A DNA stretch of 64,000 bases from the NCBI GenBank assembly GCA_013396635.1, contig WBMW01000461.1, positions 1-64,000 on the forward strand, written 5' to 3'. This DNA is from Penelope pileata. Lineage: Eukaryota > Chordata > Aves > Galliformes > Cracidae. The translations under genes were made by a program, and so were the position numbers. Positions within the stretch are counted from its first letter, which is position 1. The number at the start of each line of letters is the position of its first letter. Of the stretch, positions 37,763 to 48,785 are shown one piece after another. Under the pieces are notes generated by a model. That model did not search any database. It was not told the origin of the DNA and saw only the letters and a program-made list of their open reading frames with translations.

Positions 37763-38615
37763 GTAAGCTAAAGTGAATTCTAAAAGTTCTCATTCTTTGA
37801 TGAGATACCTGCTTCTATCAGAAAACAATTAAAAAACAAATAATCTGAGCTTTTTTCAGCATAAGAAAGGGGCTTTGTCCTGGGCTGAAACCCTGAGCAA
37901 GAAGCAGGAACCCTACAACACGGCCAGAGGGAGCCCACTGGTTTCTCGGGAAAGCAGCCTGGGGACAATTGGGAAGGGATGGAACAACAACTCTCAGGAT
38001 AGCTGCTAAATATAATCTGGAGAAGCAAATGAGCTAAAGGAAATGTTTTGCCCATGGAATAAGTCCTTCAGATATAGCTAAGTTAGGGTTGTTTTTAGAC
38101 CCTGTTGAAAAGTAGCCTGAGACTTTTGTTTATCTTGGCGTTGGTGACAGAGGTTAGCTAGACACTTCTTCTATTTGCTGTGACATACAGGGGTCTGGGA
38201 ACTGTTTATTTCTTCTCCTAAGGAGAATGTTCTTTGAAAATAGAATTACAGTAAGTCTCACTTTCAGTTAAAGCAACTCAGTGAGACTTTTTTCTTTTTT
38301 TTCATCGTTTGACTGACCTACTTAATTAAGCACAAGATGTTGTGATTGTTCCATTTGCAGCCAGAGGGATGGTCCCATACCACATATTTTGCCACATTAA
38401 TTGCTTACATGTATGTCCTGAGGAGAGAGGGTAGACTTTCAACTGTCTGAATGTCCTGGAGAAAGATATACTCTGTTTTGCAGTGGTTTTAGCATAGACA
38501 AGAATTTTGAGGCAAAGGGCTGAAAAAGCAAAACTTATTGCAAATGCAAAGGAATGATTTTGTCATAAGATTTGAGTCACACAGGGTGCATTAGAAGTCA
38601 CTCTTTCTCTAGTCT

Positions 38616-38630
38616 TTTTTTTTTTTTCCT
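38616..38630. repeat. Poly-T tract
   Basis: A run of about 14 T followed by a second shorter T run. Confidence 0.85.
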
Positions 38631-41030
38631 TTTTTAAGTGCTGCAATCCCTGAAGAAGGCTCTGGGAAATAGAGATGGCTCTGTTGTCCTGAAAACTGTT
38701 TTGTTGGATATACGAAGAAACTTTTCATAAGGGATTGTTTTCAAGAGAAATTCTTCAGACCTTTTCAACCCCATCAAGCCTCTGTATTTTATTTTACACA
38801 TGGAATGAAAGGAGCTGCTTGCGTGAGTTACTCTACAGTGACTTTTACTTTCACTGGAAATTCTCCTGTTCAGTGTTTGAAAACGTCTATATATGGCAAT
38901 ACTCCACACTAGAAACTCACAGGAGAATACAAGCACTTTTCTCAAACCAAAATACAGCAGAAAGGTGTTCAGATAATTATTGTCCCTCTTTCTCACTAAA
39001 GCTTCTGAAAGTTCCCTTTACCACAGAGAAACATATGATGTTCACCTTCTAACATCGGTTGTTCTTCAGTACAATAGTTTTGCAAGTTTTGTGAAACACA
39101 CATCACAGCTTATATATCCTAAAAAAATGACATCACATATAAGTGGAAATCATGTCATAGTTAAGGAAGAGGAGGACAAGCTGTTACCAGACCATAAGCT
39201 AAAGCAAGAACTGGGACTTGACATTTGAAGTAAGTCCTGAATGTTAGAGGTTCAAAAGTTGAGCTTTTTAAAGTTAGGGAAAATATTGCCTATTTAAGGC
39301 TGTTTATCTTCCTTTTCTAGATGAAAATCGTATGTGTGCCTTCGAGACAAGCTATTATCTTATCTACTTTAAGCCACAGATAACAAGATTGTCTAAAAAG
39401 CACATGTATAAACACCACTGCGGTATTAGTTCTTCTTAAACTCAGAGACGTGGCACACTCTTTCCAAAATAAAAGGCATATTCTTTGAGAGGCATCCCTA
39501 GTTTTCTGCCTTTAACACATGCATTGCACTAGTAATCAAGTGTTTTGGTCTCAGTGTGCCAGGGCAAGCTCTAACAGTTTTGCCACTTTCTTTATATTTG
39601 TATATCTATGATCAAGCAAAAGATGCTCAAGGCTGTGTTTTTGAGAAATATGATTCCTGCTACAGACAAAAGAGAATTTACAGCTATTTTCTGTTTCTCT
39701 TTTGGTCTAGAAGAAGATCAATGTTTTCTTGATCTGTGCATAACACTGGGCAGTGTCATCTACAGATTATAGACTCTTCAGCATGTTCCCCCTTAACAAA
39801 TCTGAACACTCACCAATGTTCAGAAAAAACCTCACCAGTGGTACATGCACACTGAAAAGATAAACTCTGTCTAAAATAGGTATTTAGACAGAAGGGATTA
39901 TAATCTTTTTGCCTCATGTATAGCTTCTCCTCATAGCTCTCAAGAAGGCATAGTTTAAAAAATGGGTGTATCTAGATTTATTACTGCATAAAGCTGAAGC
40001 AGTGATTAGTTCATACTTAATTATTTTTAGTGGGATGCAATTTTAATTTCATACATGACATAAAAATTAGGCCTGGAAAGGCCTCATTATGTTATTCAGA
40101 CATCCTTTTATTACAAGCAAGAAAAGAAAGAAACTAAAACAAACTACATGAAGTTTCCACAGGAAGTAAAGAACAATCCAGAAGGCAGCAAGCTTGCCAG
40201 AAAAAACTCAAAGCATTTGAAACAAAATAAAGATGAAACAAAAGGGGAAAATTCATTTAAAGATGTGCACCATTTAATTTCTAAGAAGTTTAGCACTTTT
40301 CTGGGGCATACCTACAATTTGATTAAGAAGAATGGAGACCACAAAACACTGCACTGCAGATGGGCTTAGAGGAAATGAATTTGAACACTGCTTATGTCAA
40401 ATAATATGCTTTTAAAGAAAAGAAAAATACACAAAAATGTTTTGTTTGTTTTTAAGAATATACTTACAAGTGAAGCTGCAAGAAAAATAGAGGAAAAAAA
40501 TATTAAAGGTATTAGGTACAAAGGTATTTACTTGGGAAAACTGGTCTTTCTCCATTTCTGCTAAGCATACTCTTTAAACTTTTGGGTGGAGGATTTACTT
40601 CCGCTGTGTCTCAGTTTCCCATATTACAAGTAGATAATATTGGCTTTAACATCTGTTTTTTAAAAATATAAATCCTGAGTCATTTGCAGTAATAACTGTT
40701 GTTTATGCTGCAACAATACAGAGCCAAGGACATTGAGGAAGCTGGTCACGGCTATTGCTTCTGTGTGCTATCAAAATGAAAGCAAAATGTATGTTCAAAT
40801 TTCCCATGTCCAAATCTCTGTTATGAATATGGATCATTCTGTTCCTTAAGGCAATGTATCACTTCTACAGTCATCAACGTAGCACATCTGAGATATCATC
40901 CCCAAGAGAAAAGATTGTCTCTGTGGAGTAGTTGTTGGATTTTTTTCAGTTTTCAAATAAAATTATCAGGAGTACTATCAGTACTACCAGCAACTCTGCA
41001 AAAGCTTCAGCGAATCTGAAAAGCGGTGGC

Positions 41031-41141
41031 AAAAAAAAAGAAAAAAAGGAGGGAAGGAGAGGGGGAGTGGGAAGGGGAGGGGAAGCAGGGGGAGAGGAGA
41101 GGAAGGGAGAGGAGGGGAAAGGAGGGGAGAGGAGGGGAGAC
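41031..41141 (+). repeat. Homopurine G-rich tract with G-quadruplex motif
   Basis: About 110 bases consist almost wholly of purines on the plus strand (a T and a C are the only exceptions I see). The portion 41061-41092 has five G runs of 3-5 separated by 1-5 bases and satisfies the simple four-run G-quadruplex pattern. The end (41111-41140) is three 10-base units, GGAGGGGAAA, GGAGGGGAGA and GGAGGGGAGA. Such tracts can form triplex or quadruplex DNA; whether this one does is not shown. Confidence 0.93.
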
Positions 41142-41446
41142 TGACAAATTTGAAATAATCTCATCACCTTCTACAAATATACATATGTTCTAAATAAGCT
41201 GGATTTATTTCCCACAGCTGTTCAGCACATTAGCATTTCTTATGGTGTGTGCATATTTGCATAGATGAGATGCCCCATCCTTCATAAAAGAGGAATCCCA
41301 GTAGCATTTTCTAGGCTGCTGGTAAGATTTGTAATAGAAAGGAAACACCTAGCCCTCTTTCACTTCCAGGCAGAAATCCATCTCTTTGTAAATGGTAGTT
41401 TCCTTTTGGGGGTGCAATTCCTCTATCTCTCTATTTTCTTTTCCAG

Positions 41447-41489
41447 ACATTCTCACTTCCACGAACACAGAAGCAAAAAAAGTGGATGG
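41447..41489 (+). other. Exon-like segment with splice signals (43 nt)
   Basis: A 27-base pyrimidine-rich stretch ends in TTTTCCAG at 41439-41446, and a GTAAGA donor follows at 41490. All three frames are open across the 43 bases. This is a weak by-eye candidate for a small exon. Confidence 0.12.
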
Positions 41490-42307
41490 GTAAGATGATA
41501 AAGAGAGAAAACTTGCCTCAAGGCACTTAGTTGTGGTTGATTTCCTCATCTCTCTCTAGCTCAATCGTTTCTAGCATCCTTCTGTGCTGTGCAGTTTCAG
41601 CAAGGGGCTGATGATCACCCCCTTCTAGCCAGTTCCATAGCCTGTTAGTTCATTTTCCTGGGGTAAAGGAGCTGAAGGTCTGGCTCTCCTCAGCTCAAGG
41701 ACACAACATTGTGACCTATTCTTCAGATTTCTGACATTAATATAAAGAAGATCTGTTCTCACCACCTTCTCCAGCAGTCTCCTACAAAAAGAATAGGCCT
41801 ATCCTTGCTCAGGTGTGTGGAAGATGAGATGTGAGCATCTGTCCTTGAAGAATGAACCTGCCCAGCCCAGTCCACCCACCCCAGCACTCGCATCAAGTGG
41901 AGACTACATTCCTGTCCACGTGTGCAGCCATTGCTTTGAAGGATGTAAATCTCCCAGGCACCCTATAGGCAATGTGTGACCGTGATGTAAATATTCTATG
42001 TGGTTCACATTGCGTGATGCCAGTTCAGTTAATTCATAGTCTGATTTGCAGGGTCAAAATTACATATCTCCTTCCGGTAAAACTGTGCACAATGTTTGAT
42101 TCCAGGTGCTGAAATAAAAGCCTTATATATTATCGAGTATCTAATTCAACAATATAGGAGTTAAGTTTCTAACACAATGCAAAGCTCTTGAAACTGTTGT
42201 CCATGAGTTTTGGTTTTTACATGAGATATATTTGAAAATGCTAGAAATGTATTTACACATGAATTACATTCTCCTTCATAAGTTCTGCCCTTTGAATTGC
42301 CTAAGGT

Positions 42308-42329
42308 TCTTTCTTTCTTTCTTTCTTTT
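42308..42329. repeat. (TTTC)n microsatellite
   Basis: Five tetranucleotide units. Confidence 0.9.
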
Positions 42330-44849
42330 AATAAACCTGTTTTATTGAAATGAAGATAACAACTAAGATCATGAAATAGGAAGGGAGGCTCTAAAGGTGT
42401 TTAAAAGTGATCTATTGCTAATGATATGAGGTACATAAACTTTTATAGAAGTGCTTTCACTCACACATGAATTATTGATACCTGGTGTGTGCAAGGTGAA
42501 AAAAACAGATGTGATAAACAATGCAACAACTGTGATGAAGAAAAAATTTATTATTTGTTACGTTATTGTTTATTATTACCCATTTATAAGGATGCTGAAT
42601 ACAGATCATACCCCATCTATGAACTTCAGAATAAAACTGAGAAATAATTAAAAGAATTTAATTTTCTGCAATGATTTCTGAAAGAATCTTTAGAAAATAG
42701 GGCTGAAACTGTGTCTTTGCAATGAACATATTTCTCTATCCACGTATTTTCTAAATTGAAATACAGGTATGAATTAGGTATCAAGTGACAATTAAAATGT
42801 AGAAAACTAAATTAGGATGAAGGCTGTAAACAGACAATTAAGGTCTTTGCCAGAGTACCCACTCTCCTTTCCTCTTTAACACGAAGTTAAGAGGATATCC
42901 ACTGAAGATGGACACAATCTAAAATATGTTATAGGCGGTGAATTTCCTCAGAGTCCTCTGAAATCAATTGCAGTAATTCCCTGTTCTATTTTTAAAGCTA
43001 AAAATTTCAGAGGATTACAAAGGGGCTGGCATGTAACTAGGTAAAATATTCAGAGTTCCGTAAAGGCTGAAGCTCTCATGCTCCTTGGTGTACACCAACT
43101 TTTAACTACTTAGACTCAAGAAGAAATTTTCCTGCCCTCTGCATAGATTTTGCCTTAATTGCAAGGTCTCTAGCCCTTCAGAGCAGGTGGCCCTGGCCCC
43201 CACTGCATGATCACACAGCTGCTGCTTCTGATGTTCTTCAGTTTTATCGTCCTCTGAGAAGAAATTGTTTGCTTGTTGAGCTCCAGACTTTTAGAACCTC
43301 ATGTATAAAAATGCTTGGCTAGAATATGCTGTTCTTTACTACAGGAATTAGAGGGCAATAATCAGCTGGAGCTCTAACGAGATATTTGCATGCATAATTA
43401 GATCACTTGTCTGCACAGTTTTATAAGCAGCTTGAACCTGAGCCTAACAACAACGAAGCAGCAGGTAACACTATTTATGTTGAATTCCTCAGGATTGGTA
43501 TCAGCCCCTTTGTATTTCTGGAGATAAGATCAAATTGCACATCAATCTTTTTAGTGAAGATCAATACGAGCAGAAAGCTGTATTCAAGCTGACTTCCAGC
43601 TACATCCCTGTGTCTGGTGCTTTCCTCTGATGGGGTCTGGGAGACTCCTAAATCAGGGACATCTATTACACCTTTGAATTCTCAGACGTGCTGCTATTCT
43701 CCTCTGACTAAGCCCAGGGGTTAAAGTTGACATTAAACTGTCTGACTGAGACCTTTTAAAGTTCAACCTTTAGTGTACTGCCCTGATATACACTGAACAT
43801 ATGTTCTAGACACCTTTCACTCCCCATAAACGATTTGCTCTCCTTAAGCTTGCACTTCAGTGTAACGTTGAGATTTTCCAGTGCACTGCTCTGTGAACTG
43901 GCCCTTTCTGGAAACAGCCTTCTAACAGCTGCTTTGCAAACAGATACAACGTCTGCTCAATTTATTTATTTTAGCCATTCTTTATAATTGTTTCTCATCA
44001 CTTTTTCCTTCTGATTTCTTAAGAAATGGCAAACGCTGGCTCAGGGATGTGCTGCAGCTTACAGAATTGAACACTAACTAGATGGACAAGAAATCTTGAT
44101 TTTGTTCCGGGGCTTCTGCTTGTTGAGTCACTTCACTTCCTCTTGCCTTGATCTCTAGTGAAATGGATGGTGTTATTTCTTTTCTAAAATGCTTTTGAAC
44201 TATCTGGATGGAAAATGCTCTGTAAGAATTAGGTAATTTTTCTGTTTGCCTTTGCAGGCACTTAATGATATAAAATGTAAGTTAACTGTGCATTGAGCTT
44301 GGAAAACAGCCACTTTTAGCAGCTATTTCTCACATTAGGAAAACAACCAAAGTGATTAACCACACCTATGCCATTGCTTTGATAACGTGTTCTGATGTTC
44401 TCCTCCTTTATTTACTGAGCTGAACTGTCCTAAGTATCATTCATATACTTTGATATGCAGACTGTGGTTATGGGTCTAAGAATCTGTTCTGAACATATAG
44501 GTGTCTGATACAAAATGTGCTGTGTTTAGTTAGTAAGAAGAGTCCAGAGACCTGAGCAGATGTTGGATGAATCTCTAATTATTTTCTTTAATTATTTATT
44601 TTTAATTTTACTTTTCCTTTGGTGAAGGTGCATTAATTAAATTATTTAAATGCAGGTATCTAAATTATCTAAATTGGAAATTAGAGGATGGTTTGGAGAT
44701 TTTTGTGGACAACATTTGGACTGGAAAACACTTCAACTAGACAACATCCTTCCACTTCTCACTCATTACCTGAAAATATTTCAAGAGGGTTAAAATTTAT
44801 TCTTGTAGATTAACACACACTCTGACATAGGAAAGAGCAAATGTATATT

Positions 44850-46502
44850 TCACAGAATCACAGAATCACAGAATTGCAGGGGTTGGAAGGGACCTCAAGA
44901 GATCATCGAGTCCAACCCCCCTGCCAGAGCAGGTTCCCTACAGCAGGTTGCACAGGTAGGCGTCCAGGCGGGTCTTGAATATCTCCAGGGAAGGGGACTC
45001 CACAACCTCCCTGGGCAGCCTGTTCCAGTGCTCCGTCACCCGCACCATGAAGAAGTTCTTCCGCATGTTGGTGCGGAACTTCCTGTGTTCCAGCTTAAGG
45101 CCATTGCCCCTTGTCCTGTCCCCACTGACCACCGAAAAGAGGTTCCCCACCTCCATTTGCCTCCCGCAGCTAAGATACTTATAAACATGGATCAGGTCCC
45201 CTCTCAGCCTTCTTTTCTCAAGGCTGAACAGACCCAGCTTACTGAGCCTCTCCTCATAGGGGAGATGCTCCACGCCCTTTATCATCTTTGTGGTCCTCCG
45301 CTGGACTCTTTCCAGGAGGTCCCTGTCTTTCTTATACAGGGGAGCCCAGAACTGGATACAGTACTCCAGCTGAGGCCTGACCAGGGCAGAGTAGAGGGGA
45401 AGGATCACCTCCCTCGACCTGCTGGCAATACTCTTTTTAATGCACCCTAGGATCCCATTGGCCTTCTTAGCCACCAGGGCACACTGCTGGCTCATGGCCA
45501 ACCTGTCATCTACCAGGACCCCCAGGTCCCTCTCTGTAGAGCTCCTCTCCAGCAGGTCGTCCCCCAGCCTGTACTGGTACATGCGGTTATTCCTCCCCAG
45601 GTGCAAGACTCTACACTTGCTTTTGTTGAACCTCATCAGGTTCCTCTCTGCCCATCTCTCCAGCCTGTCCAGGTCTTGCTGAATGGCAGCACAGCCTTCT
45701 GGCGTGTCAGCCACTCCCCCCAGCTTCGTGTCATCAGCAAACTTGCTGAGGGTGGACACTATCCCCTCATCAAGGTCGTTGATGAAGACATTGAACAAGA
45801 CTGGACCCAGCACCGACCCCTGGGGAACACCGCTAGTTACAGGCCTCCAGCTGGACTCTGTGCCGCTGATCACTACCCTCTGAGCTCGGCCAGTCAGCCA
45901 GTTCTCAACCCACCTCACAGTCCACTCATCTATCCCACATTTTCTCATCTTTGCTATCAGGATGTCATGGGAGACAGTGTCAAAAGCCTTGCTGAAATCA
46001 AGGTAGATGACATCCACTGCTCTCCCCCCATCTACCCAGCCAGTGATGTTATCATAGAAGGCTACCAGGTTGGTCAAACATGATTTCCCCTTAGTGAATC
46101 CATGCTGACTGCTCCTGATAACCTTCTTCTCTTCCAATTGCTGGGAGATGGCATCCAGAACAAGCTGCTCCATCACCTTTCCAGGGACAGAGGTGAGGCT
46201 GACTGGCCTGTAGTTCCCTGGATCCTCCTTCTTGCCCTTCTTGAAGACCAGAGTGACACTGGCTATCCTCCAGTCTTCAGGCACTTCTCCTGTTCTCCAA
46301 GACCTGTCAAAGATGATAGAGAGCGGTAGGACAATCACATCCGCCAGCTCCCTCAGCACACGCGGATGCATCCCATCAGGGCCCATGGATTTGTGCACAT
46401 CCATCCCAGCCAGACGCTCCCGGACCATCCCCTCCTCAACCAGAGGGAAGCTCTTCTCAACCAGAAGGAAGCCCTCCATTTTCCGGACTCTATCACATAC
46501 AT
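44850..46502 (-). mobile_element. CR1 retrotransposon with intact RT frame, left arm of inverted pair
   Basis: A minus-strand CR1 of about 1.65 kb with three ATTCTGTG-type terminal repeats (44850-44875), the 3' UTR GGTTGGAAGGGACC and CCAACCCCCCTGCC, and an uninterrupted ORF2 3' half (see the coding entry). It is 5' truncated ahead of the RT domain, so the endonuclease part and promoter are missing. It lies head-to-head with the copy at 47188-48873, the truncated 5' ends being about 0.7 kb apart. A 738-base central part is identical between the two. Confidence 0.97.
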
Positions 46503-46515
46503 TTCTGTGTATCAC
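44938..46515 (-). CDS. CR1 ORF2 reverse-transcriptase fragment (525 codons, open)
   Basis: An open frame runs to the natural CR1 stop after LCNLL. The frame opens with GTG in flanking sequence, not with a proper start, so this is a fragment of the ORF2 polyprotein and not a gene with its own promoter. Residues 39-110 hold the region before RT (HKSMGPDGMHP, EDWRIASVTLVFKKG, DPGNYRPVSL). The RT core has HGFTKGKSCLTNL at 138-150, motif A YLDFSKAFD at 171-179 (catalytic Asp 173), motif B SGVPQGSVLGP at 228-238 and motif C FADD at 259-262 with both Asp. The C-terminal CR1 region follows (ILGCIKKSIASR 355-366, LVRPQLEYCIQFW 378-390, EHWNRLPREVVESPSL 495-510). The usual N-terminal apurinic-like endonuclease is absent. 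A 7-residue near-duplication (GFLLVEK then SFPLVEE) near residue 15-28 is not in the partner copy. Catalytic residues are preserved, but expression is doubtful. Confidence 0.6.
   Translation of the reverse strand: MIHRNVCDRVRKMEGFLLVEKSFPLVEEGMVRERLAGMDVHKSMGPDGMHPRVLRELADVIVLPLSIIFDRSWRTGEVPEDWRIASVTLVFKKGKKEDPGNYRPVSLTSVPGKVMEQLVLDAISQQLEEKKVIRSSQHGFTKGKSCLTNLVAFYDNITGWVDGGRAVDVIYLDFSKAFDTVSHDILIAKMRKCGIDEWTVRWVENWLTGRAQRVVISGTESSWRPVTSGVPQGSVLGPVLFNVFINDLDEGIVSTLSKFADDTKLGGVADTPEGCAAIQQDLDRLERWAERNLMRFNKSKCRVLHLGRNNRMYQYRLGDDLLERSSTERDLGVLVDDRLAMSQQCALVAKKANGILGCIKKSIASRSREVILPLYSALVRPQLEYCIQFWAPLYKKDRDLLERVQRRTTKMIKGVEHLPYEERLSKLGLFSLEKRRLRGDLIHVYKYLSCGRQMEVGNLFSVVSGDRTRGNGLKLEHRKFRTNMRKNFFMVRVTEHWNRLPREVVESPSLEIFKTRLDAYLCNLL
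45295..46032. repeat. Left arm of a perfect 738-bp inverted repeat
   Basis: Every base equals the reverse complement of 47693-48430. The first mismatches outside are at 45294 (against 48431) and 46033 (against 47692). It covers residues about 162-407 of the RT frame, including motifs A, B and C. Confidence 0.95.
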
Positions 46516-47187
46516 ACAAAATACTTATTAATAAAATGACATAAATATCAGGCAACAATTTCCTTTTTTTAACAAAAGGGTTTAAATGCATTTTAAATGG
46601 CTAGCTCATTTTTGAACTTTTTCTTAATCTTGAATTTTTCTTAAAAATAGTTAATCCAATCTACTTCATACACAAATCCGTACAAGTAATTCTTCTAACT
46701 ATGATCTGTTGAGCTTTCTTTGACTTCAACATTGAATTTGCATCTTCAGTGAAAAATGCATTTATTTTCTGTCCTAATGTTTATTAACATTTGTTGGGTT
46801 TGGTCAACTCTATTGTCTTTCCTAATGTCAGCTCAGTTTCAGAAGCTGAAATATATACAATCTATATATGGATGGGGATAAAAATTATGGGTATGGATGA
46901 AGAAATACACACACACTCATTGCATTTTTACACATAAAAACAACAGTCCAATTTGTTAAAAGTTCATAGGAATTTTATGCAGGGATGATACTAAAGGTTC
47001 ACATGCTCTTCATATCAAAAGGTGACAGTGAAAAGCCAGTGAGGGAGATGAATAGAGTGTCCATATGTCTGAGCATGTTTCTTTCCATAGGAGTATCTTT
47101 TCAGGTTCCTAGTGACACCTCACTTTCATTGCTAACATAGGTATGGAACCTTGTTTTCTGAGGGTTGGTATATTGTAACCTTATTCT
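46503..47187. other. Unique spacer between head-to-head CR1 copies
   Basis: About 0.7 kb of AT-rich DNA with no recognisable repeat or gene. It would form the loop if the CR1 arms paired. Confidence 0.7.
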
Positions 47188-48785
47188 CTTCTTTGCTTCG
47201 GTCTTCACTTCAAAGACTCCCCCTCGGGACTCCCTAACCCTGGAGGTGAGAGACAGAGTCCGGGAAACTGAGGGCTTCCCTCTGATTGAGGAGGGGATGG
47301 TCCAGCAGCATCTGGCTGGGATCGGCGTGCACAAATCCATGGGCCCTGATGGGATGCATCCGTGTGTGCTGAGGGAGCTGGCGGATGTGATTGCCCTACC
47401 GCTCTCCATCATCTTTGACAGGTCTTGGAGAACGGGAGAAGTGCCTGAAGACTGGAGGATAGCCAATGTCACTCCGGTCTTCAAGAAGGGCAAGAAGGAG
47501 GATCCAGGGAACTACAGGCCAGTCAGCCTCACCTCTGTCCCTGGAAAGGTGATGGAACAGCTTGTTCTGGATGCCGTCTCCCAGCAATTGGAAGAGAAGA
47601 AGGTTATCAGGAGTAGTCAGCATGGATTCACTAAGGGGAAATCATGTTTGACCAACCTGGTAGCCTTCTATGATGACATCACCAGCTGGGTGGATGGGGG
47701 GAGAGCAGTGGATGTCATCTACCTTGATTTCAGCAAGGCTTTTGACACTGTCTCCCATGACATCCTGATAGCAAAGATGAGAAAATGTGGGATAGATGAG
47801 TGGACTGTGAGGTGGGTTGAGAACTGGCTGACTGGCCGAGCTCAGAGGGTAGTGATCAGCGGCACAGAGTCCAGCTGGAGGCCTGTAACTAGCGGTGTTC
47901 CCCAGGGGTCGGTGCTGGGTCCAGTCTTGTTCAATGTCTTCATCAACGACCTTGATGAGGGGATAGTGTCCACCCTCAGCAAGTTTGCTGATGACACGAA
48001 GCTGGGGGGAGTGGCTGACACGCCAGAAGGCTGTGCTGCCATTCAGCAAGACCTGGACAGGCTGGAGAGATGGGCAGAGAGGAACCTGATGAGGTTCAAC
48101 AAAAGCAAGTGTAGAGTCTTGCACCTGGGGAGGAATAACCGCATGTACCAGTACAGGCTGGGGGACGACCTGCTGGAGAGGAGCTCTACAGAGAGGGACC
48201 TGGGGGTCCTGGTAGATGACAGGTTGGCCATGAGCCAGCAGTGTGCCCTGGTGGCTAAGAAGGCCAATGGGATCCTAGGGTGCATTAAAAAGAGTATTGC
48301 CAGCAGGTCGAGGGAGGTGATCCTTCCCCTCTACTCTGCCCTGGTCAGGCCTCAGCTGGAGTACTGTATCCAGTTCTGGGCTCCCCTGTATAAGAAAGAC
48401 AGGGACCTCCTGGAAAGAGTCCAGCGGAGGGCCACAAAGATGATAAAGGGCCTGGAGCATCTCTTTTATGAAGAGAGGCTCAGTAATCTGGGTCTGTTTA
48501 GCCTTTAGAAAACAAGGCTGAGGGGATCTTATTAATGTCTACAAACAGCTAAAGTGCAGGAGGCAAATGGACACGGGGAATCTCTTTTCAGTGGTCAGTG
48601 GGGACAGGACAAGGGGCAATGGCCTTAAGCTGGAGCACAGGAAGTTCCACACCAACATGCGGAAGAACGTCTTCACGGTGCGGGTGACGGAGCACTGGAA
48701 CAGGCTGCCCAGGGAGTTTGTGGAGTCCCCTTCCCTGGAGATATTCAAGACCCGCCTGGACACCCACCTGTGCAACCTGCTGTAG
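47188..48785 (+). pseudogene. CR1 ORF2 reverse-transcriptase remnant, C-terminally broken
   Basis: The frame is open from before 47188 to 48508. It contains HGFTKGKSCLTNL, motif A YLDFSKAFD, SGVPQGSVLGP and FADDTKL with all catalytic Asp present, then ILGCIKKSIASR and LEYCIQFWAPLYKKD. A GAG-to-TAG change after LGLFSL (48506-48508) stops it, and two bases are missing just downstream (near 48520). The remaining C-terminus (FSVVSGDRTRGNGLKLEHRK to LCNLL, 48585-48785) therefore lies in another frame. About 90 residues are separated from the core by the break. The endonuclease domain is absent through 5' truncation. Confidence 0.85.
47693..48430. repeat. Right arm of a perfect 738-bp inverted repeat
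   Basis: Reverse complement of 45295-46032 with no mismatch or gap, checked line by line. The flanks on both sides belong to the same CR1 alignment but carry many differences. Confidence 0.95.

Larger units (their letters stand above)
37606..44849. other. Unique non-coding DNA with simple repeats and a purine tract
   Basis: There is no recognisable gene in 7.2 kb. Contents that can be named are A-rich simple sequence (37700-37762), a T tract (38616-38630), a homopurine G-rich tract (41031-41141), an exon-like segment (41447-41489), (TTTC)n at 42308-42329, and an AT-rich block with an octamer-like ATTTGCATGCATAATTA at 43384-43400. Confidence 0.5.

Noticed and set aside
38980..39228. An 82-codon frame followed by a GTAAGT-like sequence
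   Set aside because: A stop precedes the donor and no convincing acceptor was found upstream. It looks random.
40148..40369. A lysine-rich 73-codon frame
   Set aside because: Its composition follows from local A-rich DNA, and it has no recognisable domain or splice context.
45028..46531. Several plus-strand frames (up to 160 codons) across the minus-strand CR1
   Set aside because: They are antisense shadows of the CR1 reverse transcriptase. The same shadows recur in the inverted copy at 47101-48460.
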